Positions 17,580 to 26,881 of a stretch of 64,000 nucleotides of DNA are shown here, piece by piece. This DNA comes from Planctomycetia bacterium (lineage in GTDB: Bacteria; Planctomycetota; Planctomycetia; Gemmatales; HRBIN36). Position 1 is the first letter of the stretch, and every line of letters begins with the position of its first letter. The notes below the pieces were generated by a model that ran no database searches, was not told where the DNA came from, and saw nothing but the letters and a program-made list of their open reading frames with translations. The translations under genes and the position numbers were made by a program. The stretch covers positions 32,876 to 96,875 of the forward strand of contig JAEUIE010000014.1 of NCBI GenBank assembly GCA_016795155.1, written 5' to 3'.

Positions 17580-18899
17580 TCACTTCCCCAGCGATACGCA
17601 CACTATTTCCTTGTCATTCCGTGCAAAGCAGCACTTGTCAGCAAACGCAGGGTGGCTCCAGACGACATCTCGGCCAAAGCACTCGTTAGTAGGCTCCAGA
17701 ATCTTCGCCCGGCTCAGTTCCTCATAACCATTCGGGCTGAGCTTCGCGATAATCAGGTGCCCCGTCTCGCTGAAGAGAAAGAACTTGTCGCCGTTTTTTA
17801 CCAGGAAGGTAGTGCCGGAATTGGTGGGTCTGCCAGACTTCTTACCCGTTGTCGGCTCATAGGCTTCCCAGAGACGCTTGCCCGTTTTCAATTCCACGCA
17901 GCGAAGCTGGCCAGGCTGATCGATGCCATAGATCAAACCGTTCTCGATGATGGGCGTACTGTTCACCGGACAGACCGAAGAATTACGATCACCTTTCCAT
18001 AGCACTTTCGCTGCAGGTTTTGAAGTATCGAGTTCCAGGCAGGCAGACACAAACCCGATACCACCCGCAAACAGGTAGTTGCCTTCCAGTCTCGGGCTCA
18101 TGATCGACATGTCGTATTGAGGCACCAGCTTTTCCGACCAGTATTCCTTGCCGGTTTCGGGATCGAGGCTGGTGATGTTTTCCGCATTCCAGTGAATGAG
18201 TTGCCGCGTGTTGCCTACGGTGTAAATAACGGGTGGGCAATAACCCTGTTCCTTGGCAGTTACTGATTTCCATAGTTCCTTACCTGTCTTACGGTCGAAG
18301 GCCACCAGCGTGCTGCCTTCGCCACCCACGCCGCAGATAAGCTTCTCGCCATCCACCAGCGGATGACTGCAGAAACCCCAGGTGGGCGATTTCGTGTTGT
18401 ACTCCTTTTTGAGTTCTTTCGACCAGACTGCTGAACCCGTATTTGCATCGCGGCAGCTCAGTGTGCCCTCAGCCCCTAAAACGTAAACCAGTCCATCGAT
18501 CACCGTCGGCGTACAGCGTGGCCCGCTGGCATAGGAGATTTCATAAGGACAGGCGTACTTGTATTCCCACAACTTCTCGCCCGTTTTGGCATCGAGGCAC
18601 AACAGCCGTTCCTGGCCATTGAACTTGGCACGCACATTCGGACTATTCCCCAGCTTGCCTTCACCACGAACATAATCAAAGACATACACTTTGCCGTTGG
18701 CAACTGCTGGTCCCGCATATCCACCCGCGAGAGGCTTCCGCCAAAGTATCTTGGCGCCCTCAGCCGGGAACTGATCGATGGTGCTCGTTTCGTTCCAGCG
18801 TCCATCGCGGTTAGGCCCCATCCATTGCGGCCAATCTTCCGCAAAGCTGAGAGTAGGAAGTGTTAATACAATAAATATCCAAGAGGAATATCGCAGCAT
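17580..18899 (-). CDS. Secreted PQQ-like beta-propeller repeat protein
   Basis: 439 residues from the ATG at 18899, selected because GAGGAG lies 7 nt upstream; a TTG just before it is an alternative. A signal peptide ends near 'PTLSFA'. Repeated blades carry the PQQ-repeat signature: 'DAKTGEKLWEYKY', 'DANTGSAVWSKEL', 'DRKTGKELWKSV', 'DPETGKEYWSEKL' and 'ELKTGKRLWEAYE'. No dehydrogenase catalytic residues or cytochrome motif are seen, so it is probably a structural or sensing propeller. Such 'outer membrane protein assembly factor BamB'-like proteins are very numerous in planctomycetes. Confidence 0.85.
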   Translation of the reverse strand: MLRYSSWIFIVLTLPTLSFAEDWPQWMGPNRDGRWNETSTIDQFPAEGAKILWRKPLAGGYAGPAVANGKVYVFDYVRGEGKLGNSPNVRAKFNGQERLLCLDAKTGEKLWEYKYACPYEISYASGPRCTPTVIDGLVYVLGAEGTLSCRDANTGSAVWSKELKKEYNTKSPTWGFCSHPLVDGEKLICGVGGEGSTLVAFDRKTGKELWKSVTAKEQGYCPPVIYTVGNTRQLIHWNAENITSLDPETGKEYWSEKLVPQYDMSIMSPRLEGNYLFAGGIGFVSACLELDTSKPAAKVLWKGDRNSSVCPVNSTPIIENGLIYGIDQPGQLRCVELKTGKRLWEAYEPTTGKKSGRPTNSGTTFLVKNGDKFFLFSETGHLIIAKLSPNGYEELSRAKILEPTNECFGRDVVWSHPAFADKCCFARNDKEIVCVSLGK

Positions 18900-18913
18900 C
18901 AATCAACTCCTCA

Positions 18914-18939
18914 CGAGCCGGGAACGTTAGTGACCGGAG
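18914..18939 (+). repeat. REP-like element, right inverted partner of the RAYT cassette
   Basis: This 26-nt sequence starts CGAGCCGGGAACG and ends TTAGTGACCGGAG. It is the reverse complement of 19548-19573 with a single mismatch. It contains an imperfect hairpin bounded by CCGG on both sides. It lies just after the RAYT gene's 3' side and just upstream of the PQQ-like gene. Confidence 0.8.
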
Positions 18940-18965
18940 TATTCTATTGTTAGCGGTACGATAAC

Positions 18966-19526
18966 TCAAACCAATCGCCCTTCCTCGGCACACCACACTA
19001 CTAGTGGATTAGGCTGGCGTTCAAGCACATAGCGCGTGGCATTCTTAACGGCGCTATCGTCTTTCAACTTGCGAGTTGAGCCTTTGCTGGTCCACCATGT
19101 TCCTGAGGCAGGCTTTCCGTATTCTCGATTCAATACTCGTGACGCATATGCTTTGAAATCTGCCAGGACCCGAGCAGGGCCTGCTTCATCAGGCACTAGG
19201 ACTATCAAGTGATAATGGTTAGCCATGATCGAGATAGCCACCAGCGTCCATTCCCGAAACACGGCAGTTTCTTGAAACTGTAACAAGACTTGCTCTGCCT
19301 GGGGCAATGACAAATAGACTGGTGGCCCTTTCATCAATCGTTCCGCGCTGCGCTGAAGCCCCGGTACGTAGTCCTCATAGGGTTGGCCCGGCAGGTCATG
19401 TTCTTGTCGAGAAGTTGTTTCTGCTTCATTCGGTCGCTTATCACGAACCGACGTAACTGAACCTCGGGGATCGCCTGGAAGCCAGGTGCCGTAGGTTGTG
19501 TTGGTGATAAGCCAATAGGCCATCAT
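18966..19526 (-). CDS. REP-associated tyrosine transposase (RAYT, Y1/HUH)
   Basis: 186 residues, with the usual RAYT opening ('YWLITNTTYGTWLPGDPRG'). The HUH metal-binding motif is 'MANHYHLIVLV' (His-Tyr-His) and the candidate nucleophile tyrosine is in 'FKAYASRVLNREYG'. RAYTs are domesticated relatives of IS200/IS605 transposases that recognise REP hairpins. Here REP-like inverted sequences lie immediately on both sides (18914-18939 and 19548-19573). The frame is intact. GGAG lies upstream of two adjacent ATG codons. Confidence 0.85.
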   Translation of the reverse strand: MMAYWLITNTTYGTWLPGDPRGSVTSVRDKRPNEAETTSRQEHDLPGQPYEDYVPGLQRSAERLMKGPPVYLSLPQAEQVLLQFQETAVFREWTLVAISIMANHYHLIVLVPDEAGPARVLADFKAYASRVLNREYGKPASGTWWTSKGSTRKLKDDSAVKNATRYVLERQPNPLVVWCAEEGRLV

Positions 19527-19547
19527 CCTTCTCCACTCTCTAACGAT

Positions 19548-19573
19548 CTCCGGTCACTAACGTTCCTGGCTCG
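19548..19573 (-). repeat. REP-like element, left inverted partner of the RAYT cassette
   Basis: CTCCGGTCACTAACG followed by TTCCTGGCTCG. This inverted copy differs from 18914-18939 at one position (A for G after GAGCC). It lies 22 nt upstream of the RAYT start, between RAYT and mutS. Confidence 0.8.
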
Positions 19574-19589
19574 CAAATACGTCTACCCC

Positions 19590-22070
19590 TCACCCAAACA
19601 ACCCGGGCTGATCTTCCGCCTTCTTCCGCTTCCGCTTCACCGTCTCCATCGCCTGAGCTGGCACTGACATCGGCTTGTTCTCCAGTTCATCTAATACTTG
19701 TCTTGCACGTTCCAGTACCGGCCCCGGCACGCCTGCCAACTGGGCGACATGAATGCCAAAACTCCGCTCCGCTGCACCGGGCGAAATGCGATGAATAAAG
19801 GTTATCTTCCCCATCTCTTCATGCACCGCAGCATTCCAGTTGCGAACGCCGGGCAGCAACTCAGCCAGCTTGGTCAACTCATGGTAATGGGTCGCAAACA
19901 GCGTTCTGCAACCAATTACATTGGTCAGGTGTTCCACAATCGCCCACGCCAGCGACAAACCATCATAAGTGCTCGTGCCTCGACCAATCTCATCCAGAAT
20001 CACCACACTCTGGGCAGTCGCATTGTGAAGAATGTTGGCTGTCTCTGCCATCTCCACCATGAAAGTGCTTTGGCCACGCGAAAGATCATCGCCGGCGCCA
20101 ACACGCGCGAACAAACGGTCTGCCACGCCGAGCCTTGCGGCATGCGCGGGAACAAAGCTGCCCATCTGGGTGAGTATCTGCAGTAACGCCACCTGGCGGA
20201 TGTACGTGCTCTTACCCGCCATGTTCGGGCCGGTAATCAGCCAGAGCATGCCGCCCCGTTCCGACAATTTGGTATCATTGGGCACGAACGTGCCGACAGG
20301 CAACGTCTTCTCCAGCACCGGATGTCTGCCTTGAACCACTTCGCACACAGGCTGATCCACCAGTTCAGGCATCACCCATTCGCTGCCATCCGCGAGTTCC
20401 GCCAGCGAAAGTAGAACATCCAGCGTAGCCAGCGCTTCCGAAGTAGCCAGCAACTGCGGTGCTGCTTTCGCAGTCAAATTGCGAAGCTGCACGAACAGAT
20501 CGTATTCGAGAGCTTTGCTCTCGTCTTCTGCCTTGAGCACTTCCTCTTCGTGCTTCTTCAATTCAGGTGTGATGTACCGTTCGCAGTTCTTGAGTGTCTG
20601 CTTGCGCTGATAGTCCGCTGGTATCTTGTTGGCATGGGTGTTAGTGATTTCGAGGTAATAGCCAAACACCGAATTAAATCCGACTTTCAAACTATTGATG
20701 CCGGTGCGTTCAATCTCCTGTGCCTGGTAGCTGGCAATCCATTCCTTGCCGCCTCGAGTCAGTTCACGCAGATGATCGAGTCGGGCATGAAAACCCGCCC
20801 GAATGAAGCCGCCTTCCTTAGGCGACAAAGGCGGCGCTTCAGCCAGGGCAGTGTGCAGTTGCTGCTGCAATGTGGTACACGGGTTCGTCCGCTCCTGCAG
20901 AATGCCAATGAGCGACGATTGACACTTTCTCAATGCTTCCAGCACCGGCGGAACAGCACCAAGCGCCAAACCGATGGCTGACAGATCGCGTGGACTGGCC
21001 CGGCCTGTGCTTGCCTTGGTCGTCAATCGAGGCAGATCGGGAAACTGTTTCAGATGATCTCGCAGCGAACGCCGCAGCGCATGTTGCTTGCGTAACTCTG
21101 CGACCGCATCGAGTCGTGTCTGAATCTGCGACCGATCGGCCAGCGGTGCGGAGAGCCATTCATGCAACAGCCTGGCTCCCATCGATGTGCACGTGCGATC
21201 CATCGTATCGAGCAGTGAACCTTCACGTCGACTTTCGCGAAGTGTCCGCACCAGTTCCAGACTCCGCCTTGTCACCTGATCCATCAGCAGCGTCTGGCCA
21301 CTCTGGAAAGGCTCCAGCCTGGTGATATGCTGCAAGCTGTTCTTCAGCATGTCCTTCAAATACAGGATGAGTGCCCCAGCTGCCTGCAGGCAAGGCTGAT
21401 GATCCTGAAAGCCAAACCCCTCCAGCGTGCTGATGGCAAAATGCTGATGCAGCGCCTGGCTCGCCGTATGCCCATCAAACTGCCAATGTGCCCGAAACGT
21501 GAGTGTAAAACCCGAATCAGGCTGCCTGAGCGGGTTCAGCACCTCGGCAGGATAGTCGCCCGGCCAGATGCACTCTGATACGCTCAATCGCCCCAGTTCC
21601 TCGAGCAGTTCCTCCGGCTCGATATCGCGTGCTTTGAAAACACCACTGGAAAGTTCCACCCACGCCAGGCCCCATCGGCCTTTGTTGCCCGGAAACACCG
21701 ATGCCAGGTGATTGGCCTGCTTCGGATCGAGCAGGTTCTCTTCGGTCAATGTGCCCGGCGTAACCACCCGCACCACTTCGCGTTTAACAATCCCCTTCGC
21801 CTGAGCGGGGTCTTCCATCTGTTCGCAGATAGCTACCCGATGCCCCAGCTCAATCAATTTCCGCAGATGCACTTCAAGGGCATGATGCGGAAATCCTGCC
21901 ATCGGCAACTGTTTATCCCGGCTCGTCAATGTTAGATGCAGTTGCTTGGAGATGCTGACCGCATCGTCGCCAAAGAGTTCATAAAAGTCTCCCATGCGGA
22001 AAAGCAGCACTGTCCCCGGATGCTTATCCTTGGCATCCTGGTACTGCTGCATCATGGGGGTGAGAGACAT
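19590..22070 (-). CDS. mutS: DNA mismatch repair protein MutS
   Basis: Recognises base mismatches and small loops and recruits MutL. 826 residues from the ATG at 22070 ('MSLTPMMQQYQDAK'); the frame stays open 51 codons further upstream, but that part is repetitive intergenic DNA. The mismatch-binding Phe-x-Glu sits in 'GDFYELFGD'. Walker A is 'GPNMAGKSTY' and Walker B 'VILDEIGRGTSTYDG', with 'ATHYHEL' as the switch. The length matches bacterial MutS1 rather than MutS2. No mutL is nearby. Confidence 0.95.
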   Translation of the reverse strand: MSLTPMMQQYQDAKDKHPGTVLLFRMGDFYELFGDDAVSISKQLHLTLTSRDKQLPMAGFPHHALEVHLRKLIELGHRVAICEQMEDPAQAKGIVKREVVRVVTPGTLTEENLLDPKQANHLASVFPGNKGRWGLAWVELSSGVFKARDIEPEELLEELGRLSVSECIWPGDYPAEVLNPLRQPDSGFTLTFRAHWQFDGHTASQALHQHFAISTLEGFGFQDHQPCLQAAGALILYLKDMLKNSLQHITRLEPFQSGQTLLMDQVTRRSLELVRTLRESRREGSLLDTMDRTCTSMGARLLHEWLSAPLADRSQIQTRLDAVAELRKQHALRRSLRDHLKQFPDLPRLTTKASTGRASPRDLSAIGLALGAVPPVLEALRKCQSSLIGILQERTNPCTTLQQQLHTALAEAPPLSPKEGGFIRAGFHARLDHLRELTRGGKEWIASYQAQEIERTGINSLKVGFNSVFGYYLEITNTHANKIPADYQRKQTLKNCERYITPELKKHEEEVLKAEDESKALEYDLFVQLRNLTAKAAPQLLATSEALATLDVLLSLAELADGSEWVMPELVDQPVCEVVQGRHPVLEKTLPVGTFVPNDTKLSERGGMLWLITGPNMAGKSTYIRQVALLQILTQMGSFVPAHAARLGVADRLFARVGAGDDLSRGQSTFMVEMAETANILHNATAQSVVILDEIGRGTSTYDGLSLAWAIVEHLTNVIGCRTLFATHYHELTKLAELLPGVRNWNAAVHEEMGKITFIHRISPGAAERSFGIHVAQLAGVPGPVLERARQVLDELENKPMSVPAQAMETVKRKRKKAEDQPGLFG

Positions 22071-22082
22071 CGGGTGTGCAGT

Positions 22083-22110
22083 CCTGAGTGCTGAGTCCTG
22101 AGTGCTTAGG
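22083..22110. repeat. Short tandem repeat CTGAGTG/CTGAGTC upstream of mutS
   Basis: Three near-copies of a heptamer-based unit (CCTGAGTGCTGAG, TCCTGAGTGC) lie just before the mutS start. Such 'CTGAGT' arrays occur between genes in some genomes; here it explains why the open frame extends upstream of mutS. Confidence 0.5.
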
Positions 22111-22169
22111 ATACAGGATGAGTTTGCGACGTGAACCGAAAAAATCAGCACGATTGTCACATCATGCGA

Positions 22170-22199
22170 CAGGGTCGAACATGAATTTGTTCGACCCTG
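22170..22199. repeat. Perfect 12-bp palindrome of the CAGGGTCG family
   Basis: CAGGGTCGAACA (22170-22181) pairs with TGTTCGACCCTG (22188-22199) around TGAATT. The core is shared with the element at 14658-14689. It lies between the starts/stops of mutS and the small His-rich gene. Confidence 0.7.
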
Positions 22200-22253
22200 C
22201 CAAGGTTCAAGGTATTTTCTCATTCATACAGTACGATGAAATAGTGCTGCACC

Positions 22254-22667
22254 TTAATCATCGTCTTCGTGTTCTGGATGGAAGACGACGGCGGGTTTAC
22301 CTTCCTCCATCACGATTTCCATGGTGATATCGCTAGGCTTGAATTTACTCTTGAACCGATCGTGCTGCAGAACAAATTGTGAACTTTTACCCTCTTTGAT
22401 GTTGTGTGCTTGAAAGGCGAGAGGCTTGTCCAGTCCTTTGAATTTCACAACGATGGTTTCTGCCTTGATGGGAGTCTCGTTCTTGGCTTTCTTGTCGAGA
22501 ACATAGATAGTTGCTTTGCCTGTCTTGGCGTCCAGACACCACTCGGCATGGTGTTTGTGTTTGCCATCGCAAAAGAGTTCACCGCCATGCGGGCCATCAT
22601 GTGCAACGGCATTGCCTGTCAGCAGCATCAGGCTGCACGACATCATCAGTATGCAACGCAACATCAT
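22254..22667 (-). CDS. Small secreted His-rich protein
   Basis: 137 residues with a signal peptide ending near 'GNAVA'. The mature start 'HDGPHGGELFCDGKHKHHAEW' is rich in histidine and has one Cys pair with 'CLDAKTG', which suggests metal binding. The C-terminus is again acidic and His-containing ('FHPEHEDDD'). GGAG lies 5 nt before the first of two ATG codons. No named family is recognised. Similar small His-rich proteins in planctomycetes are usually annotated as hypothetical. Confidence 0.65.
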   Translation of the reverse strand: MMLRCILMMSCSLMLLTGNAVAHDGPHGGELFCDGKHKHHAEWCLDAKTGKATIYVLDKKAKNETPIKAETIVVKFKGLDKPLAFQAHNIKEGKSSQFVLQHDRFKSKFKPSDITMEIVMEEGKPAVVFHPEHEDDD

Positions 22668-22768
22668 CTTAACTCCTGCAGGAAGATAGACTTATTACGC
22701 ATCCCCTCTCATCTTGTTCGTAGTGGTTCATAAGTTATCGTCAACGCACGTTGCAGAAAGGAATAGCC

Positions 22769-23680
22769 ATGAGTTTTGGGTTAGCCCAGCCCGGCAGGAC
22801 GAAAATCGGCTGGATTGGCACTGGTGTGATGGGACGCTGGATGTGCCAGCATGCGATGACTGCAGGTTTCCAAGCCACCATTTTCACCCGCACGCCAGCC
22901 AAGGCGCAGCCACTGGTAGAGCTGGGAGCCAAGCTGGCTGCATCGCCTCGTGAAGTGGCGGAACAGTCCGACATCATCTGCGGCATGGTCGGCTTTCCCA
23001 GCGATGTGCGTGAAGTGTTCCTGGGAGAGCAGGGGACGCTATCCGGCTGCAATGCTGGAAAAATCCTGGTCGACATGACCACCAGCGACCCGACGCTCGC
23101 CCGCGAGATAGCTTCTGCTGCCACTCAGAAGGGTGTAGGCTGTCTCGATGCACCAGTCAGTGGTGGCGATGTCGGCGCTCGTGAAGCCCGACTGTCCATC
23201 ATGGTCGGCGGCGAACCAGCTGTATTTGAAGCTGTCAAACCGCTCTTTGAAACGATGGGGAAGACCATCGTCCTGCAAGGCCCGGCTGGCTCGGGCCAGC
23301 ATACCAAGATGGTCAACCAGATTCTGATTGCCAACAATATGATTGGCGTGTGCGAAGCATTGCTTTATGCCTATCGGGCCAAGCTCGATCCTGTTACGGT
23401 GCTGCAATCGGTAGGCAGTGGAGCCGCTGCCAGTGCAGCACTGAATGTATTGTGGCCTCGCATGATCAAGCGTGATTTCGAGCCAGGCTTCTATGTGGAA
23501 CACTTCATCAAGGATATGGGCATTGCCCTGGCGGAATCGGAACGGATGAACCTTTATATGCCAGGGCTGGCACTGGCTAAACAACTGTACCAGGCGGTGC
23601 AGAGCCAAGGATTTGGCCGCAAGGGTACACAGTCGCTGCTGCTGGCACTGGAAGCAATGACCGGAAGCAAGAGTTCTTGA
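22769..23680 (+). CDS. NAD(P)-dependent beta-hydroxyacid dehydrogenase (3-hydroxyisobutyrate dehydrogenase family)
   Basis: 303 residues from the ATG at 22769, chosen for AAGGAA at 22758-22763. The Rossmann motif is '[12 protein letters not shown]' (G17-x-G19-x-x-G22), the substrate motif '[22 protein letters not shown]' spans about 130-150, and the catalytic lysine lies in '[11 protein letters not shown]'. These enzymes oxidise 3-hydroxyacids such as hydroxyisobutyrate, tartronate semialdehyde or succinic semialdehyde partners; the sequence does not decide which. Confidence 0.85.
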   Translation: MSFGLAQPGRTKIGWIGTGVMGRWMCQHAMTAGFQATIFTRTPAKAQPLVELGAKLAASPREVAEQSDIICGMVGFPSDVREVFLGEQGTLSGCNAGKILVDMTTSDPTLAREIASAATQKGVGCLDAPVSGGDVGAREARLSIMVGGEPAVFEAVKPLFETMGKTIVLQGPAGSGQHTKMVNQILIANNMIGVCEALLYAYRAKLDPVTVLQSVGSGAAASAALNVLWPRMIKRDFEPGFYVEHFIKDMGIALAESERMNLYMPGLALAKQLYQAVQSQGFGRKGTQSLLLALEAMTGSKSS

Positions 23681-23720
23681 TGCCGTGCCATTTGCAGAAT
23701 CATCTGCAAAAAGTAAATCT

Positions 23721-23789
23721 CTTGGCGCTACTTGGCAACTTGGCGGTTCATTTCTCCAATAACCGCCAAGCCGCCAAGAAGACGCCAAG
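23721..23789. repeat. Inverted repeat made of CTTGGCG/CGCCAAG units
   Basis: Three CTTGGC-type units (23721-23748) are mirrored by three CGCCAAG-type units (23761-23789) around a short AT-rich loop. It lies downstream of the dehydrogenase and upstream of the DHH phosphoesterase gene. Its role may be transcription termination or none. Confidence 0.7.
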
Positions 23790-23886
23790 GGTTGATCGAT
23801 AACAGCAACTACGCACCTTGGTGCAATTCATATTCACTGTTAGTAATAGACTAATTCTTATCTTTCACCATCGAATGGAAATGCGA

Positions 23887-24876
23887 ATGCCTCTTGATTG
23901 GACGCCTTTTATTGATTTCGTACGCGCACCGCAGCGGTTTGTCATCTCGACGCATATGCGGCCTGATGGCGATGCATTGGGGTCGGCATTGGGGCTGGCA
24001 CATGCACTCAGGCATCTGGGAAAGCAGGCCCAGGTGGTGATTCCCAGCCCGCTCCCGCCTCGCTATGTCAACATCATCGCTGAAGGTGATGTGGTGATGT
24101 ATGACCCAGCCCAGGAAGCCTTGCTGGCTGGAACCGAGGCGATCATCATCGTGGATACCGGCACCTGGAACCAGCTAGGCAAGTTTGGTGACTGGATGCG
24201 CAGGCAGAATGTACCCAAGTTTGTCATTGATCATCATCGCACGCAGGATGATCTGAATGCCACCCGGCTGGTGGATATCTCAGCAGAAGCGTGCGGACGA
24301 CTCATTTACGATGCAGCCAGAGCGCTGAACGTGCCTTTGAATAAAGACATTGCTTCGTATTTGTTCATGGCCGTTGCCACCGATACCGGCTGGTTTCATC
24401 ATCGCAATGTGCTGGCAGAAACATTCAGTCTGGCAGCAGTCCTCACTCAAGCCGGCGCTGAACCAACGCAACTCTATCAGTTGCTTTACGACACCAATTC
24501 CCTGGCCCGGCAGAAGCTGTCAGGCCATGTGTTGCACTCCCTCGATATTTCTCATGGCGGCGATGTCTGCTATGCCAGCATCACGCTGGCTGATTACCTG
24601 CGAACGGGTGCGGTGCCTCTCGACAGCGAAGACCTGGTGAACCTGACTCTGACAGTAAGCGGGGTGGATGTAGGCATCCTGTTTCTGGAGCAGCCGGTGG
24701 GTGGGACGAAGGTGAGTCTGCGCAGCCGGGGCAAGCTCGATTGCAGCAAGCTGGCAGAGAAGCTGGGAGGCGGCGGACACAGCGCCGCAGCCGGGGCGAT
24801 TGTTCAGAAACCGTTGCCTGAGGTGCGCACGCTGGTGTTGGATGAAGTGAACCAGCGGCTGGATGGTTTGGGATGA
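23887..24876 (+). CDS. DHH-family phosphoesterase, NrnA-like (oligoribonuclease/pAp phosphatase)
   Basis: Degrades very short RNA oligonucleotides and 3'-phosphoadenosine 5'-phosphate. 329 residues from the ATG at 23887; ATGs at 23875 and 23881 are close alternatives. Motifs are in family order: 'HMRPDGDALGSALGL' (motif I), 'IIIVDTGTW' (II), 'FVIDHHRTQDD' (DHH motif III), 'AVATDTGWF' (IV), and the DHHA1 end 'LGGGGHSAAAGA'. All manganese ligands appear present. Confidence 0.88.
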   Translation: MPLDWTPFIDFVRAPQRFVISTHMRPDGDALGSALGLAHALRHLGKQAQVVIPSPLPPRYVNIIAEGDVVMYDPAQEALLAGTEAIIIVDTGTWNQLGKFGDWMRRQNVPKFVIDHHRTQDDLNATRLVDISAEACGRLIYDAARALNVPLNKDIASYLFMAVATDTGWFHHRNVLAETFSLAAVLTQAGAEPTQLYQLLYDTNSLARQKLSGHVLHSLDISHGGDVCYASITLADYLRTGAVPLDSEDLVNLTLTVSGVDVGILFLEQPVGGTKVSLRSRGKLDCSKLAEKLGGGGHSAAAGAIVQKPLPEVRTLVLDEVNQRLDGLG

Positions 24877-24910
24877 TCGTAGACACGATACCATCGTGTC
24901 CAACGTTTGC

Positions 24911-26758
24911 TTATCCAACCAAACCTTTTACTTCGCGGACGATGGCGGCGGCGTTGATGCCGGCGGCTTCGAGCATCTCTGCGGGAGAGCCTGAGCCAGG
25001 CATGGAACGTGGAGCCATCTTCAGCACAATACCGTCGATCTTGTCTTTGCCTGACAGAGCTTCCAGCACCGCATCGCCCAGACCACCTTCGGGCCAGTGA
25101 TCTTCGACGACAATGATTCTGCCACACTCTTTCAGTGCCTGGACCATCGTGTTGCGATCAATGGGTTTGACCGAATAGGCATCGATGATGCGAACCGTAA
25201 TGCCTTCCTTCTGCAGCAATTCATAAGCCTGCAAAGCTTCGTGCACAGTAATGCCCGCAGCTACGATGGCGACTTTATCCTGGGCAGATGATTTGATGGT
25301 TTTGCTGCCACCGATGGTAAACGTGTCCTTGTTGGTATAGAGTACCGGAGTTTTCTCGCGGGTCGTACGAATGTAACTGATGCCTTCCAGATCAGCCATC
25401 TGGTGAATGAGTTGAGCCGCTTGGTTGGGATCGCAGGGATAAAGCACGGTTGAGCCAAAGATAGCCCGCATCATGGCCAGATCTTCGAGTGCCATTTGGG
25501 AAGGGCCATCTTCACCAATGCTGACTCCGGCATGGGAACCGCTGAGCGACATGTTTGCACCGGCGATAGCTGCCATGCGAATCTGATCGTAGGCCCTGGT
25601 GAGGAACGCTGCGAACGTTGAAGCAAAGACACGGTTATCCATCACTGCCAGGCCATTGGCAACGCTTACCATGCACTGTTCCGCAATGTACATTTCGAAG
25701 AATCGCTGAGGAAATGCCTTAGCGAACACTTCGGAATAGGTGGAGTTGGAGACTTCTCCATCAACCACAACAAGATGCTGCATGCTTTGCCCCAGGGCAG
25801 CGAGTGTATCGCCGTAAGCTTTGCGGGTAGCCTCCTTGGTACCGAGGGCATAATTGGGGAGCTTGGGTGGGGACAGGGAAACTGTCTTCGGTGGCGGTGT
25901 GTTGGTGGGAGGCAGTGTGGGGAACACGCGGTTCTTCACGCCACCCAAGGCAGTGATGGCTTTCTCGGCAATGTCGGCGGGCATTGGTTTGCCATGCCAG
26001 TTTTCCTGATCTGCCACGCCGGGGATACCAGCGCCTTTGAGCGTCTTGGCAATGATACAGGTGGGGCGGTCAGTCTGCTTGCAGGCATAGTCGTAAGCAC
26101 GGTCGATCGCACCAATGTCGTGACCATCAATTTCCAGGGCATGCCAGCCGAAAGCACGGGCTCGGTTGGCATACGTGGCACTGTCCCACTGCAGGTTGGT
26201 CGGCCCGCGCTGGCCAAGTCTGTTCATATCGACGACGGCGATCAGGTGATTCAGCTTGTAGGTCCATCCTTTGTCGAAGGCTTCCCAGACAGAACCTTCC
26301 GCCATCTCGCTATCGCCCAGTAGAACCCAGACACGGTTCTGAATGTGATCAATATTCTTCGTGGCCAACGCCATGCCTACACCGATGGCCAGCCCCATGC
26401 CGAGCGAACCTGTGGCTACATCAACCAGCGGCAACACGCGCGGATTGGGATGCCCCTGCAGTCGGCAACGGAACTTTCGCAGTTGCATCAGTTCGTCATC
26501 AGAAAGAGCCCCAGCTGCTTTGAACATGGAGTAGAGCAGGGGGCAGGCATGGCCTTTGCTAAAAATCAGCCGGTCGTTGGATTCACGCTTGGGATTGTTC
26601 CAGTCGAACCGCAGGTACTTGGCATGCAGCACAGCCATCAGGTCTGCTGCGGAAGTGGAAGAGGTTGGGTGGCCGGAACCTGCTGCGGTCGTACAGCGGA
26701 TGCTGTCCACACGCAGTTGGGCAGCAAGGTCCTGCATATCCTGAAAGGTCGGGTACAT
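24911..26758 (-). CDS. tkt: Transketolase
   Basis: Moves two-carbon units between sugar phosphates in the pentose phosphate pathway. This 615-residue single chain has the thiamine diphosphate motif 'LLGDSEMAEGSVWEAFDKGW...AVVDMNRLGQ' (about 145-180), a pyrimidine-domain Glu in 'MYIAEQCMV', and the C-terminal domain 'IIDAYSVKPID'. It resembles the shorter transketolases of animals and some bacteria rather than the 660-residue E. coli type. Gaps show as a Pro/Thr-rich linker near 290-305. Confidence 0.9.
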   Translation of the reverse strand: MYPTFQDMQDLAAQLRVDSIRCTTAAGSGHPTSSTSAADLMAVLHAKYLRFDWNNPKRESNDRLIFSKGHACPLLYSMFKAAGALSDDELMQLRKFRCRLQGHPNPRVLPLVDVATGSLGMGLAIGVGMALATKNIDHIQNRVWVLLGDSEMAEGSVWEAFDKGWTYKLNHLIAVVDMNRLGQRGPTNLQWDSATYANRARAFGWHALEIDGHDIGAIDRAYDYACKQTDRPTCIIAKTLKGAGIPGVADQENWHGKPMPADIAEKAITALGGVKNRVFPTLPPTNTPPPKTVSLSPPKLPNYALGTKEATRKAYGDTLAALGQSMQHLVVVDGEVSNSTYSEVFAKAFPQRFFEMYIAEQCMVSVANGLAVMDNRVFASTFAAFLTRAYDQIRMAAIAGANMSLSGSHAGVSIGEDGPSQMALEDLAMMRAIFGSTVLYPCDPNQAAQLIHQMADLEGISYIRTTREKTPVLYTNKDTFTIGGSKTIKSSAQDKVAIVAAGITVHEALQAYELLQKEGITVRIIDAYSVKPIDRNTMVQALKECGRIIVVEDHWPEGGLGDAVLEALSGKDKIDGIVLKMAPRSMPGSGSPAEMLEAAGINAAAIVREVKGLVG

Positions 26759-26881
26759 GCTTCGCTCGAAAAGGAAGATAAGATGATAAAGTGATCTTCG
26801 GGCGAATGACCCTGCTCGGCAAGGCTGAAACGGCTGAATCTGCCTACCTCTTCAGTTATGCTCTGACATGAGAATCTGGTG

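Noticed and set aside
19590..22223. Longer MutS start with 51 extra N-terminal residues
   Set aside because: The extension is translated from the CTGAGT repeat and palindromic intergenic DNA, and MutS proteins start near the MSLTPMMQQ segment.
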